A model generated the notes under the pieces. It did no database searches and had not been told where the DNA came from. It was given only the letters and a program-made list of their open reading frames with translations. Source: Sphingobacterium alkalisoli (lineage in GTDB: Bacteria; Bacteroidota; Bacteroidia; Sphingobacteriales; Sphingobacteriaceae). From it: DNA of 64,000 nt. The position numbers and the translations under genes were made by a program. The stretch spans positions 744,001-808,000 of the forward strand of contig NZ_SUKA01000001.1 of the NCBI RefSeq assembly GCF_005049105.1, written 5' to 3'. Shown here piece after piece: positions 53,513 through 60,661 of this stretch. How positions within the stretch are numbered: position 1 is the stretch's first letter; every line of letters begins with the position of its first letter.

Positions 53513-54276
53513 TCGGCATATTCTTTGGGTGAAACGCCAAATTGTTTTTGGAAGTTGCGGGTAAAGTGAGAGGATGAATTAAAACCGACCATAGTTGATA
53601 TTTCATAAATCTTTAATTCCCCTTCGAGTAATAGTTCTGCAGCTTTTTTTAATCTGGTAATATTGATTAATTCGTTTGGTGAAAGATCCGAGAGTGCTTT
53701 TATTTTTCTATATAATGTCGGTCGACTCATGTTCATGTTATCGGCCAACATATCAACACATAGCGAGTGCTCCGAGATATTGTCCAATATTAAACGATTT
53801 AGTTTTTCCAGAAATGTCCGGTCAGACTTGTTTAATGCAATACTATTGAGGGGGACGATAGGAGATTGGCTGTAGTGTTGGCGCATATGACGTCTGTTGC
53901 GTAATAAGCTGTCAATCTGTGCCTGTAAATAGGAAGGAGAAAAGGGTTTTTCCACATATGCATCGGCGCCGTATTTCAATCCCTCAATTTTAGATTGTAG
54001 ATTGTTTTTGGCTGTCAGCATGATAAATGGAATGTGACTATAGCTTATATTCTCTTTTAGACGGGTGCATAATTCGTATCCATCGATGTAGGGCATCATA
54101 ATATCACTAACAATGAGGTCAACATGATGATCGGCTATAAGATTCAGCACTTCTTGGCCATTGTTAGCTTTGACCACGTCATAATGTTCTCCCAGATCCT
54201 CTGCAAGAAAGTCTAAAATATCTTGATGATCATCTGCAACAAGTATAGTGGAACGTGTGATGTCGTTATTATACAT
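53509..54276 (-). CDS. Stand-alone response regulator, REC plus AraC-type DNA-binding domain
   Basis: Cytoplasmic transcription factor of 255 residues. The REC domain (about 10-128) has the acidic pair in LVADDHQD, phosphoacceptor Asp58 in IVSDIMMP, and the Thr/Lys switch residues in MLTAKN and VEKPFSPSYLQAQ. The AraC domain (about 155-255) has CVDMLADNMNMSRPTLYRKIKALSDLSPNELI and MVGFNSSSHFTRNFQKQFGVSPKEYAE. Sequence and layout are those of the C-terminal third of an HTCS, but no kinase is attached and no kinase gene adjoins. The only receiver-less Reg_prop kinase in the window is at 30-33 kb. An operator of the five-copy type lies 128 bp upstream of its start, facing the divergent sulfatase. 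Confidence 0.92.
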   Translation of the reverse strand: MYNNDITRSTILVADDHQDILDFLAEDLGEHYDVVKANNGQEVLNLIADHHVDLIVSDIMMPYIDGYELCTRLKENISYSHIPFIMLTAKNNLQSKIEGLKYGADAYVEKPFSPSYLQAQIDSLLRNRRHMRQHYSQSPIVPLNSIALNKSDRTFLEKLNRLILDNISEHSLCVDMLADNMNMSRPTLYRKIKALSDLSPNELINITRLKKAAELLLEGELKIYEISTMVGFNSSSHFTRNFQKQFGVSPKEYAE

Positions 54277-54403
54277 AGGAAGTATAGATTGGTGTTTCAG
54301 TACGAATATATCTAATTTTTTTTATAATTCTTTATAGGGGTTCTATTCACGAAATTAGAGAAAAGGGTTGGAACATGAAATATGGCGGATTTAAAGTTGG
54401 TGA

Positions 54404-54430
54404 TGAGACGATTTAGTGATTTATTGAGAC
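54404..54430 (+). promoter_or_regulatory. Tandem operator site 4 (21-bp repeat), facing the S1_7-like sulfatase
   Basis: The plus strand reads ATGAGACGA, then TTTATTGAGAC, with half-sites 21 bp apart as in the other four copies. A TAATAAAC element lies about 60-67 bp further on, about one helical turn closer than at sites 1-3. The ATG follows 206 bp downstream. The rest of the 54277-54635 gap shows only a 6-bp TAGACT/AGTCTA hairpin at 54604-54621. Confidence 0.65.
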
Positions 54431-54635
54431 AAATTGTCAATAACGTGTTGGGGATATGTGATAGATTTAGGGATTCGTTGGCAGCTAATAAACCAAGGCG
54501 CAAGTTGGCGTATATTAAATCTTTCTAGGAGCTAAATCGATCACGGTTAAAAAGTTAGACGGAAATGAGGGATTTTGATTTCTGTATAGAAATGCAGAAA
54601 GAATAGACTATTTTTAGTCTAAAAATATTTGAAAT

Positions 54636-56153
54636 ATGATAAAACAAGCTGAAACCTATGATGTATTGTGGTTGAAGACGAAGATTATAGTCTCATTATT
54701 TTTTATGTGTGTTATTTGTAACGGACAGCAAAAAGCTCCTGTTAACGTTCTACTAATTTTAGTAGATGATCTCCGTCCCACTTTAGGCTGTTATGGAGAT
54801 ACATTAGTAGTTAGTCCGAATATTGACCGATTCGCCCAGCATGCTGCAGTGTTTGAGCGTGCCTATACCAATCAGGCGGTGTGTGTTGCCTCTCGATACA
54901 ATTTATTATTGGGCGCTCGGTCTACCTCAACGGGATTATATGATTTTGGAAGGGCATTTAGAGATTTCTATCCGAAAGCAACCACATTACCACAATTTTT
55001 TAAAAATAATGGATACCACACTGAGGCAATTGGTAAAGTTTTCCATGTGGGTCATAATACCTATAACGATGAGCAGTCCTGGTCCGTGCCGCATTTTTAT
55101 GATCTTGTGGTTGAATATGCCGATACGTTAAAGAGAGGTTTGACAAGGGAGGAAGCGTTGTTTGCGAATGTTCCTTGGAACGAGGCGAATAAAAAGGAAA
55201 AAGGGGCTGCTTGGGAGCATCTTGATGTAGACGATGAAACGTATGCTGATGGACGAGTTGCAAAACGGGCGGTAGAACGCCTAGAAGAACTAAATCGTCG
55301 TAATCAGCCTTTTTTTCTTGCTGTAGGATTTGCTAGACCTCATTTGCCTTTTTCGGTTCCGAAAAAATATTGGGATCTGTATAACCCGCTAGATATTCCT
55401 TTGCCTGAAATGCAGTCACACCCTGAGAACTCGCTTGCATTTGCAAATAAGCGTGATGGCGAAATTGCTCAATACCGAGGCATTCCATATGCTGCTGAAG
55501 AAGACCCCTTCCCAGATACGCTGACCCGTAAGTTAATTCATGGGTATTATGCTGGGGTAAGCTATGTGGATGCACAGATCGGAAAGGTTTTAGATGAGTT
55601 GAAGAGAACAGGGCTAGATAAAAATACAATCATTGTGTTATGGGGAGATCATGGGTATCTTTTAGGGGAAATGGGTATGTGGACTAAACACGTTAACCAT
55701 GAACTGGCAAATCGTATTCCATTGATTATACATCATCCGGATTTACAACGGTCGACAAAAACAGATGCAATGATAGAAACTGTAGACTTGTATCCAACCT
55801 TAGCAACACTATGTGGATTCGAATTGCCGGAGATGCAACAGCCTATAGATGGAAAGAGTTATCAATCCTTTTTATTCGGTAATGGTTCTGCTCCTCGGGA
55901 TCATGTATATCATTGTTTTCCTAGGGGAGGTAAACTGGGACGTGCGATAAGAAATGAAAAATACCGTCTAATAGAATGGAAATCTCTTGATAAAGAAGAG
56001 GAACCGCAATACGAACTGTACGAGTACGGTGGGGACCTAATTGAAAAAGAAAATATCTGGCGTGCGGATCATCCTGAATTTATAAAACTAAAAAATGTGT
56101 TGGCGGACTACCCGAAACCAAAACAAATGAGACCTGAAAGCAAGCCGATATAA
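54636..56153 (+). CDS. Secreted sulfatase, S1 family, iduronate-2-sulfatase-like (S1_7 type)
   Basis: Formylglycine-dependent sulfatase of 505 residues. A hydrophobic signal (about 13-30) follows an N-terminal polar stretch. The metal-binding ILVDDLRPTLGCYG (Asp44, Asp45) comes next, then the sulfatase signature CVASR (Cys83, to be converted to formylglycine) within QAVCVASRYNLLLGARSTST. GKVFHVG and the late LWGDHGYLLGEMGMWTKH segment are typical of the iduronate-2-sulfatase-like S1_7 group. The signature has Ala in place of the common Pro, which the sulfatase consensus allows. The gene is followed after 1 bp by the GH2 gene, so the two are co-transcribed and probably act on the same oligosaccharide. 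A tandem operator lies upstream. Confidence 0.88.
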   Translation: MIKQAETYDVLWLKTKIIVSLFFMCVICNGQQKAPVNVLLILVDDLRPTLGCYGDTLVVSPNIDRFAQHAAVFERAYTNQAVCVASRYNLLLGARSTSTGLYDFGRAFRDFYPKATTLPQFFKNNGYHTEAIGKVFHVGHNTYNDEQSWSVPHFYDLVVEYADTLKRGLTREEALFANVPWNEANKKEKGAAWEHLDVDDETYADGRVAKRAVERLEELNRRNQPFFLAVGFARPHLPFSVPKKYWDLYNPLDIPLPEMQSHPENSLAFANKRDGEIAQYRGIPYAAEEDPFPDTLTRKLIHGYYAGVSYVDAQIGKVLDELKRTGLDKNTIIVLWGDHGYLLGEMGMWTKHVNHELANRIPLIIHHPDLQRSTKTDAMIETVDLYPTLATLCGFELPEMQQPIDGKSYQSFLFGNGSAPRDHVYHCFPRGGKLGRAIRNEKYRLIEWKSLDKEEEPQYELYEYGGDLIEKENIWRADHPEFIKLKNVLADYPKPKQMRPESKPI

Positions 56154-56154
56154 A

Positions 56155-58029
56155 ATGAAATTAAACAACAATAAAAATATGATTAGAAAAACTATTGCTA
56201 TTGCCCTTGTGCTAGCCGCGAACTTATCAGAAGGTTTTTCTCAGCAGTGGAAACCTGCAGGGGATAAAATACTGACTACTTGGGGAGAGAACCTAGATCC
56301 TGTTAACCCTCATCCTGAATACCCGCGCCCTCAGCTAATTCGTAGTAACAATTGGCAGAACTTGAATGGGTTATGGCAGTATGCCATTACACCGAGAGAG
56401 CAAGAAGGCATTCCGAATGTATGGGAAGGGAATATATTGGTCCCATTCGCTATTGAATCTGCATTATCTGGTGTCGGAAAGGAAGTGGGAAAAGATAAAG
56501 CACTTTGGTACCATAATGAAATTGATTTAGACCGCAATGTCAACAAAAATAATGTGATTCTTCATTTTGGAGCGGTCGATTGGCAGTGTGACCTCTATAT
56601 AAATGGTCAACGTGTGGGCCGACATGAAGGAGGGTTTGATCCATTTTCATTTGATGTGACGTCATTTCTAAAAAAGGGCAAAAAGCAGGATATTGCACTG
56701 CGTGTGTGGGATCCTACCAGCGAAGGCCCTCAGCCCCGCGGTAAGCAAATTAACAACCCGCATGGTATATGGTACACTCCAGTAACGGGTATTTGGCAGA
56801 CCGTATGGATAGAGTCAGTGCCTAAAACGTATATTGTAAGTACCAAACAGACACCTGCTGTGGATGACAAAGCACTGCATTTCGAGGCGCAAGTAGAAGG
56901 TGCTCTGCAGGGTGATCAGATTGTGGTAGAAGCGTACGACGGAACTACTAAAATCGCAGAAGGGAGCACTCCTACGGGTTCTGTTCTTAAACTTGCGGTA
57001 CCGCAAGCTACATTGTGGTCACCAGATAATCCAAAGCTTTATGATTTACAGATCAAAGTCCTCCGCAAAGGTAAAGTAATCGACAGGGCGACAAGTTATT
57101 TTGCCATGCGAAAAATCACGATGAAACCAGATGAGAAGGGAATTCAGCGTATGTATTTAAACGATAAGTTTGTGTTCCATTATGGACCTTTAGATCAGGG
57201 CTGGTGGCCAGATGGCTTGCATACGGCGCCTTCTGATGAGGCATTGAAATTTGATATCATCAAAACAAAGGAGATGGGCTTTAATATGATAAGGAAGCAC
57301 ATCAAAGTGGAACCTGCAAACTGGTATCGTTACTGCGATAGCATCGGTATATTGGTGTGGCAAGATATGCCAAGCGGTGATCTTGGCGGAAATACATGGG
57401 ACATGCAACCTGGGAAGATATCTGGAGGTCTCCACGATAAGGCGCGTTCTGCAGAATCTGAGGCAATATACCGTAAAGAATGGAAAGCAATTATGGATGT
57501 ACTGCATAATTATCCAAGTATAGTGGTATGGGTGCCATTCAACGAAGCTTGGGGGCAGTTCAAAACCAAGGAAATTACCGAATGGACGATGCAATACGAC
57601 CCGTCACGAATTGTAAATAGTGCCAGTGGTGGCAATTTTGCGTACACTGGTCATATGCTTGATATACATAATTATCCTGATGCAGCGATGCCTGATCCGC
57701 AGATCTTTGGTAAAGATTATATATTGACTTTAGGAGAGTTTGGTGGATTAGGTCTGCCTATTGATGGACATAGCTGGCAGCAAAAAGATAACTGGGGATA
57801 CCAATCTTTTAAAAATAAGGAAGAGCTGAAAAAGAGATATGAAGAGCTTATAAATAACCTAGCAAAGCTTATTCCACTTGGACTATCTGGCGGTGTGTAT
57901 ACACAAACAACGGATGTAGAGGTAGAGACAAACGGGTTGATGACGTATGACCGTAAAGTAATTAAAATTTCGGAATCAGATCTGAAAAATATACACCAAA
58001 AGTTGTATGATGCAAAGATAGGTAAGTAA
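56155..58029 (+). CDS. GH2-family glycoside hydrolase, secreted
   Basis: Enzyme of 624 residues with a signal peptide ending near GFSQ. An N-terminal jelly-roll (about 60-225, LYINGQRVGRHEGGFDPFSFDVT) and an immunoglobulin-like domain (about 228-320) precede a TIM barrel (about 325-620). The catalytic residues are visible: VPFNEAWG (Glu464, acid/base) and LTLGEFGG (Glu528, nucleophile). GH2 activities include beta-galactosidase, beta-glucuronidase, beta-mannosidase and alpha-L-arabinopyranosidase; I cannot assign one. The short length (no C-terminal domains) fits Bacteroidota PUL enzymes. The ATG at 56155 follows the sulfatase stop by one base; an in-frame ATG at 56179 begins the signal peptide proper and is an equally good start. 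Confidence 0.9.
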   Translation: MKLNNNKNMIRKTIAIALVLAANLSEGFSQQWKPAGDKILTTWGENLDPVNPHPEYPRPQLIRSNNWQNLNGLWQYAITPREQEGIPNVWEGNILVPFAIESALSGVGKEVGKDKALWYHNEIDLDRNVNKNNVILHFGAVDWQCDLYINGQRVGRHEGGFDPFSFDVTSFLKKGKKQDIALRVWDPTSEGPQPRGKQINNPHGIWYTPVTGIWQTVWIESVPKTYIVSTKQTPAVDDKALHFEAQVEGALQGDQIVVEAYDGTTKIAEGSTPTGSVLKLAVPQATLWSPDNPKLYDLQIKVLRKGKVIDRATSYFAMRKITMKPDEKGIQRMYLNDKFVFHYGPLDQGWWPDGLHTAPSDEALKFDIIKTKEMGFNMIRKHIKVEPANWYRYCDSIGILVWQDMPSGDLGGNTWDMQPGKISGGLHDKARSAESEAIYRKEWKAIMDVLHNYPSIVVWVPFNEAWGQFKTKEITEWTMQYDPSRIVNSASGGNFAYTGHMLDIHNYPDAAMPDPQIFGKDYILTLGEFGGLGLPIDGHSWQQKDNWGYQSFKNKEELKKRYEELINNLAKLIPLGLSGGVYTQTTDVEVETNGLMTYDRKVIKISESDLKNIHQKLYDAKIGK

Positions 58030-58037
58030 AGGTAAGA

Positions 58038-58080
58038 GGCTGTCTCCTATGTTTGTCTTGGCCAAACATAGGAGACAGCC
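58038..58080. terminator. 18-bp stem-loop between convergent GH2 and hemW genes
   Basis: GGCTGTCTCCTATGTTTG and its exact complement form an 18-bp stem with a 7-nt loop, placed 9 bp after the GH2 stop and 8 bp before the hemW stop. It marks the right end of the carbohydrate block. Confidence 0.85.
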
Positions 58081-58087
58081 CTACTAA

Positions 58088-59224
58088 TTAAAGTTGCGTT
58101 TCATCGATCAGAAATAATGCCGAAGCAATATGATCAGCAACCAATTTCCCCGCCGAGGTAAGGCGTAAGGTATGATCCGTTAATTCAACTTCTCCCTTTT
58201 CGACAAATTGCCGTACTTCTTTTGTCAAATAGTTTTCGATATCGGCTCCAAAATCATTCTTCACTTTGTCTAAGTCTATTCCCCACATGGTACGAAGAGA
58301 GGTCATGATGTATTCATTGACACGATCTTCTAATGAGAGTTGCTCTGTTTCCAAATGAAATGAGTTTTCCAATATCCCTGTACAATATTTCGCATTGTTG
58401 GCTATGTTCCAAGCGCGCGAGGTACCATTAAATGAATGAGCGGAAGGCCCGATTCCTAAATAGTGCTTGCCTTTCCAATAATTAGTGTTGTGTTTAGCAT
58501 ATTTACCAGGCTTTGCAAAGTTGGATATTTCGTAGTGTTCAAATCCCTTGCTAATTAAAGTCTCTATCAAAATCAACATTTGTTCTGCACTTTGGTCTTC
58601 ATTTAGAGGAGCCGCTGTTCCTTGTTTGATAAAGTGATCCAAAGCAGTTCGATTTTCTACAGTCATTGCATAAGAAGAAATGTGTGGAATTTCAAAATCG
58701 ATCAATCGTTGCATGTTAGACTTCCATTTTTCGTCAGTGAGTAACGGATAGCCATAAATTAGATCACAGGTTATATTTTCAAAGCCCGCATCTTGCACGC
58801 GCATAATTGAAGACTGGGCTTCTAATGCGTTATGAGCCCGATTCATCCATTTCAGGTCTTCTTCATAAAAAGATTGGATACCAATGCTAAACCTATTGAT
58901 CGGTGTATTTCTTAACTTTTGGATCTTGACCTTGTCCAGATCATCTGGGTTTGCTTCCAAGGTAATTTCGGCACCAGTGGCAATTTCGAAATAGCGTCCG
59001 ACCTGATCGATCAGTCGGCTAACCTCATCGGCCTCCAAGATCGAAGGTGTACCGCCACCAAAGTAGATGGATTGTACCGTTTTATCTTCCAAATAAGATG
59101 CACGTATTTGGAGCTCCTTATGCATAGCTTGCAGCATGTCCTCTTTGTACTTTAAGGAAGTACTAAAGTGAAAGTCGCAGTAATGGCATGCCTGCTTACA
59201 AAATGGAATATGGAAATAGATCAT
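58088..59224 (-). CDS. hemW: Radical SAM family heme chaperone HemW
   Basis: Protein of 378 residues, the normal length. The radical SAM cluster motif CxxxCxxC (Cys9, Cys13, Cys16, in FCKQACHYCDF) is followed by IYFGGGTPSILE (SAM-binding GGGTP), FSIGIQSF, DLIYGYPL and a C-terminal HemN-type domain (EHYEISNFAKPGKYAKHNTNYWKG; LGIGPSAHSF). Four-cysteine coproporphyrinogen dehydrogenases (HemN) differ in the CxxxCxxCxC motif and have an extra N-terminal region; both are missing here, so HemW, which inserts heme into respiratory proteins, is the better call. This core gene is unrelated to the neighbouring PULs. Confidence 0.92.
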   Translation of the reverse strand: MIYFHIPFCKQACHYCDFHFSTSLKYKEDMLQAMHKELQIRASYLEDKTVQSIYFGGGTPSILEADEVSRLIDQVGRYFEIATGAEITLEANPDDLDKVKIQKLRNTPINRFSIGIQSFYEEDLKWMNRAHNALEAQSSIMRVQDAGFENITCDLIYGYPLLTDEKWKSNMQRLIDFEIPHISSYAMTVENRTALDHFIKQGTAAPLNEDQSAEQMLILIETLISKGFEHYEISNFAKPGKYAKHNTNYWKGKHYLGIGPSAHSFNGTSRAWNIANNAKYCTGILENSFHLETEQLSLEDRVNEYIMTSLRTMWGIDLDKVKNDFGADIENYLTKEVRQFVEKGEVELTDHTLRLTSAGKLVADHIASALFLIDETQL

Positions 59225-59288
59225 ACATGCAAATATAGTTTTTTTCGCCTTCGTCTTGACAGGTCATTGTACCTGCTTCTGGTTAGAT

Positions 59289-59501
59289 TCGAGCCTCGTT
59301 CGCAATTTCTTCGACAATTTTTCGATAACTCTTCGACTGCTGTTCCATTTTGACTCGACAGATACCGGTAATAATTCCGAACATGTGTCGAAGGACGGAC
59401 GAAGCTAAGTCGAAGTTGTCACGAAGTTGTGTACTGCTTATCTCGAAGCTAATACGGATTTCGGCGGACTTTAACGGAGTTGTACGGACTTTAACGGACT
59501 T
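59289..59501. repeat. 11-bp-periodic degenerate repeat array in the hemW upstream region
   Basis: The dinucleotide CG recurs at 59290, 59301, 59312, 59323, 59334, 59356, 59378, 59389, 59400, 59411, 59422, 59444 and 59455, all on one 11-bp phase (13 of 16 positions). The left half carries TTCGA units and the right half the complement, CGAAG, so the array is roughly symmetric about 59367. From 59465 to 59500 the spacing becomes 10 bp, with ACGGACTTTAACGGA repeated. The flanks (59225-59288 and 59502-59718) hold no recognisable gene. It is non-coding, since 11 is not a multiple of three. Confidence 0.8.
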
Positions 59502-59718
59502 TTATTTACTTTTAACAGGAATAGATAGGTCTTAAAAACTAGTAAGTAGGGTTGTTTATAAGCAGCCTTTAAAGACTGAGATATAGACGGAATTTACTAA
59601 GAAAAGTTTAAAGTATATGGAAATTTTGGTGTTCAATTCACTTTTTAGTCAGACATTAGTCTTATATTCGTATTATAGCCTGGTCTGTGATTACCAATTA
59701 TAATTATCAACTCGTTAA

Positions 59719-60489
59719 ATGGAAGAATTTTTTAAGCGCTATATAGCCAAGAAATTACATAAGAAAGGTGAGGAATATAAGCTAAGTGAAAACAGCAAGC
59801 GTTCATCTAATAGATTTGGAGAGAGTAATACATTAACCTCAAAAATATATCAAGCTTTTAAGTTGGTAGCGGGTAAACTTGTGAAAAGAGAAATGTATAA
59901 CAGATTACTTAAGCATCTTGTCGAAATTAAGCATCTGGAGGCGCAATTGTTGAAAAGTGAAACTCAATATACTGTGTTTACAGAATTGCGGAATTTTAGA
60001 TTGAGTTCCACCCGATCCTGGCGTTCTTTATTACCTTGGGTACCCGAAATTAAATTGAATTTACCGCAAGCACATGTTGATATAACTCTTCCAGATAATA
60101 AAAGTTGGGATCTAAAGAGTTTTCCAGAGCGATTAAGTCGGATAGGCATAACGTTCTACGTAATTGGTGTTTCTTTAGATGACTTGATCGCCGAACAGTT
60201 TTTTACAGAAACTGCATTTATGGTGCCCCATAAACCAATTAATTTTCAGAGGGTTAAGATAATGGTTAAGATACCCGACGAGTGTGTGCTATTTGTAATC
60301 GGGTTTGTGCAATATTATTTGTGGGATACCAGTGGCTCAACTGATTTTTCTTCCAACAATAAAGCGCATATGGCGGCAGATATTATGCAGGTATTCCATG
60401 TAAAAAATGGAGAGCTGTTGTGTGAGAAAGTAAGCGAGCGTGTTGTTTCGAAGCAGTCAGTTCAGAAAAATGGGGCGAAATGGGAATGA
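59719..60489 (+). CDS. Hypothetical protein, 256 residues, not recognised
   Basis: I do not recognise this family. The N-terminal third (residues 1 to about 80) is rich in Lys and Arg and looks helical (FKLVAGKLVKREMYNRLLKHLVEIKHLEAQLL). The centre (about 100-185) looks like mixed beta structure (EIKLNLPQAHVDITLP; SRIGITFYVIGVSLDDLI), and a further predicted beta segment (MVKIPDECVLFVIGFVQYYLW) follows. There is no signal peptide, lipobox or clear transmembrane helix, so a cytoplasmic location is likely. No enzyme motif is visible. It lies 172 bp upstream of a SusC gene on the same strand but is separated from it by a predicted promoter, and it directly follows the 11-bp repeat array. Confidence 0.7.
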   Translation: MEEFFKRYIAKKLHKKGEEYKLSENSKRSSNRFGESNTLTSKIYQAFKLVAGKLVKREMYNRLLKHLVEIKHLEAQLLKSETQYTVFTELRNFRLSSTRSWRSLLPWVPEIKLNLPQAHVDITLPDNKSWDLKSFPERLSRIGITFYVIGVSLDDLIAEQFFTETAFMVPHKPINFQRVKIMVKIPDECVLFVIGFVQYYLWDTSGSTDFSSNNKAHMAADIMQVFHVKNGELLCEKVSERVVSKQSVQKNGAKWE

Positions 60490-60604
60490 CAAATGTATTG
60501 GTTAGGCAATAAATTGTATCCCAAAACGCTGTTTTATATTAACTATTTTAATGTGATTGCTAAATCCCTTTAGCATGATAATCATTTCTTAATATTAGGG
60601 ATAT

Positions 60605-60633
60605 TTTGAGGTAACTCTTCAAGCATATTTTTG
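60605..60633 (+). promoter_or_regulatory. Predicted promoter of the fourth SusC/SusD locus
   Basis: TTTG (60605-60608) and TATTTTTG (60626-60633, an exact TAnnTTTG) are 17 bp apart, slightly short of the usual 19-21. They lie 28 bp before the susC ATG at 60662. Confidence 0.55.
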
Positions 60634-60661
60634 CGTCAAATTAAAGGTAAGACACAATAAT

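Noticed and set aside
54404..54430. Operator site 4 as a site controlling the REC-AraC gene itself
   Set aside because: Its half-site order points toward the sulfatase, as in all other copies relative to their targets; autoregulation is possible but not favoured by orientation.
54312..54503. Open frame of 63 codons between the REC-AraC and sulfatase genes
   Set aside because: It overlaps operator site 4 on the opposite strand and shows no protein-like character.
59289..59501. CRISPR array
   Set aside because: The repeat period is 11 bp with degenerate units, there are no spacers of 25-40 bp, and no cas genes are nearby.
60506..60520. CAATAAATTG before the fourth susC as a sixth operator
   Set aside because: Only one half-site-like stretch is present; nothing matching lies 21 bp away.
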